The notes beneath the pieces were generated by a model. The model searched no databases. It was not told the origin of the DNA and worked only from the letters and a program-made list of their open reading frames with translations. Shown here piece after piece: positions 14,733 to 14,916 of a stretch of 14,916 bases of DNA. The DNA comes from Clostridia bacterium (lineage in GTDB: Bacteria > Bacillota_A > Clostridia > UBA1212 > UBA1255). Each line of letters begins with the position of its first letter. The stretch's first letter is position 1. A program made the translations under genes and the position numbers. The DNA is taken from contig JAFWZH010000008.1 in NCBI GenBank assembly GCA_017522515.1, positions 1 through 14,916 of the forward strand. The letters run 5' to 3'.

Positions 14733-14752
14733 GGACACGGCGTGCCGTGTCC
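14733..14752. repeat. Palindromic intergenic repeat (GGACACGGC-2-GCCGTGTCC)
   Basis: A 9-bp perfect inverted repeat with a 2-nt centre, preceded by TGTA. GTAGGG-type GC-rich palindromes of this look are, from memory, common dispersed repeats in Clostridia. It stands between cysE and the inverted-repeat element and is GC-richer than its surroundings. Confidence 0.6.
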
Positions 14753-14774
14753 GTTCAATGATATACGGGTATCT

Positions 14775-14916
14775 CTAAAAACCCCTTTTGAGAAAAAACA
14801 GCTATGCACGTCATCTGCTTCGTCAACCTCCCTTGGAGTGCGACAGCACGCCTTCGGAAGGTTTCCTTGCAGTTGCCGCACCTATCTGTTTTTTCTTTAA
14901 TCAAACGGGTTTTTAG
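14775..14916. mobile_element. MITE-like element with terminal inverted repeats (right end at or past window edge)
   Basis: The left end (14775-14801) starts CTAAAAACCCCTTTTGAG and ends AGAAAAAACAG. The right end (14886-14916), read on the other strand, starts CTAAAAACCCG and ends with the same AGAAAAAACAG. The outer 10 and inner 11 positions agree, with an indel of about 4 nt between. The 84-nt interior is GC-richer and shows short inverted repeats. It has no transposase and no convincing gene, and a 61-residue open frame through it (14696-14881) is not supported. Target duplication cannot be tested because the right flank is outside the window. It may instead be a structured RNA with a long closing stem. 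Confidence 0.5.

Noticed and set aside
14775..14860. TTGACG on the minus strand as a -35 box for cysE
   Set aside because: No acceptable -10 box follows at 16-18 bp, so a promoter cannot be supported.
14696..14881. 61-residue open frame upstream of cysE
   Set aside because: It lies within the palindrome and the inverted-repeat element, has no domain features, and looks like a chance frame in repeat DNA.
14680..14916. T-box, S-box or other known riboswitch upstream of cysE
   Set aside because: No T-box AGGGUGGUACCGCG-like element or S-box core could be found; the region is better explained as repeats. A leader beyond the window edge cannot be excluded.

Overview
The window looks like a piece of a low-GC Gram-positive gut anaerobe, most likely Ruminococcus or a near relative in the Oscillospiraceae/Ruminococcaceae. 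The reasons are a type I dockerin of the Ruminococcus kind, LPQTG sortase signals with a Lys/Glu tail, strong GGAGG ribosome sites, TTGCAT/TATAAT promoters and a Gram-positive-length serine acetyltransferase. The genus is an inference from style, not from a search.

Layout: every gene found is on the minus strand, so transcription runs from high to low coordinates. 14775-14916 holds a short MITE-like element with imperfect terminal inverted repeats and 14733-14752 a palindromic repeat, both upstream of cysE (14017-14679). cysE ends in a clear terminator (13946-13977). Then come four giant secreted leucine-rich-repeat proteins in a row: D (10159-13608), C (6807-9710), B (3478-6645) and A (1-3336, cut by the window edge). 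Each has its own sigma-A-type promoter, and a terminator follows B, C and D, so they are four single-gene units, not one operon.

The four proteins share one construction kit. It has a signal peptide; one to three modules of [EF-hand-bearing N-cap + 3-15 leucine-rich repeats of 21 residues with a fixed Cys + a roughly 65-residue C-cap]; threonine-rich linkers; optional Ig-like (Big_3-type) or BspA-like LRR_5 domains; and a terminal attachment device. B, C and D end in LPQTG + membrane segment + charged tail, for covalent wall anchoring by sortase. A instead carries a type I dockerin followed by an unrecognised domain, pointing to cellulosome/cohesin attachment. By hand count there are nine N-cap/LRR/C-cap modules and about 76 leucine-rich repeats.

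The locus looks like an expanding, recombining surface-protein family. The 5' cassettes of A and B (promoter, operator-like palindrome, leader, signal peptide) differ at only 2 of 188 positions by eye. C and D share a different leader about 400 bp long. That copy even carries a duplicate of the cysE terminator hairpin, which gives a direction to the duplication (D beside cysE is the parental site). Ig-like domains in A and D are nearly identical at DNA level, while a sister copy in D differs only in its centre. The likely role is adhesion or ligand display at the cell surface and on the cellulosome; the ligand cannot be read from the sequence.
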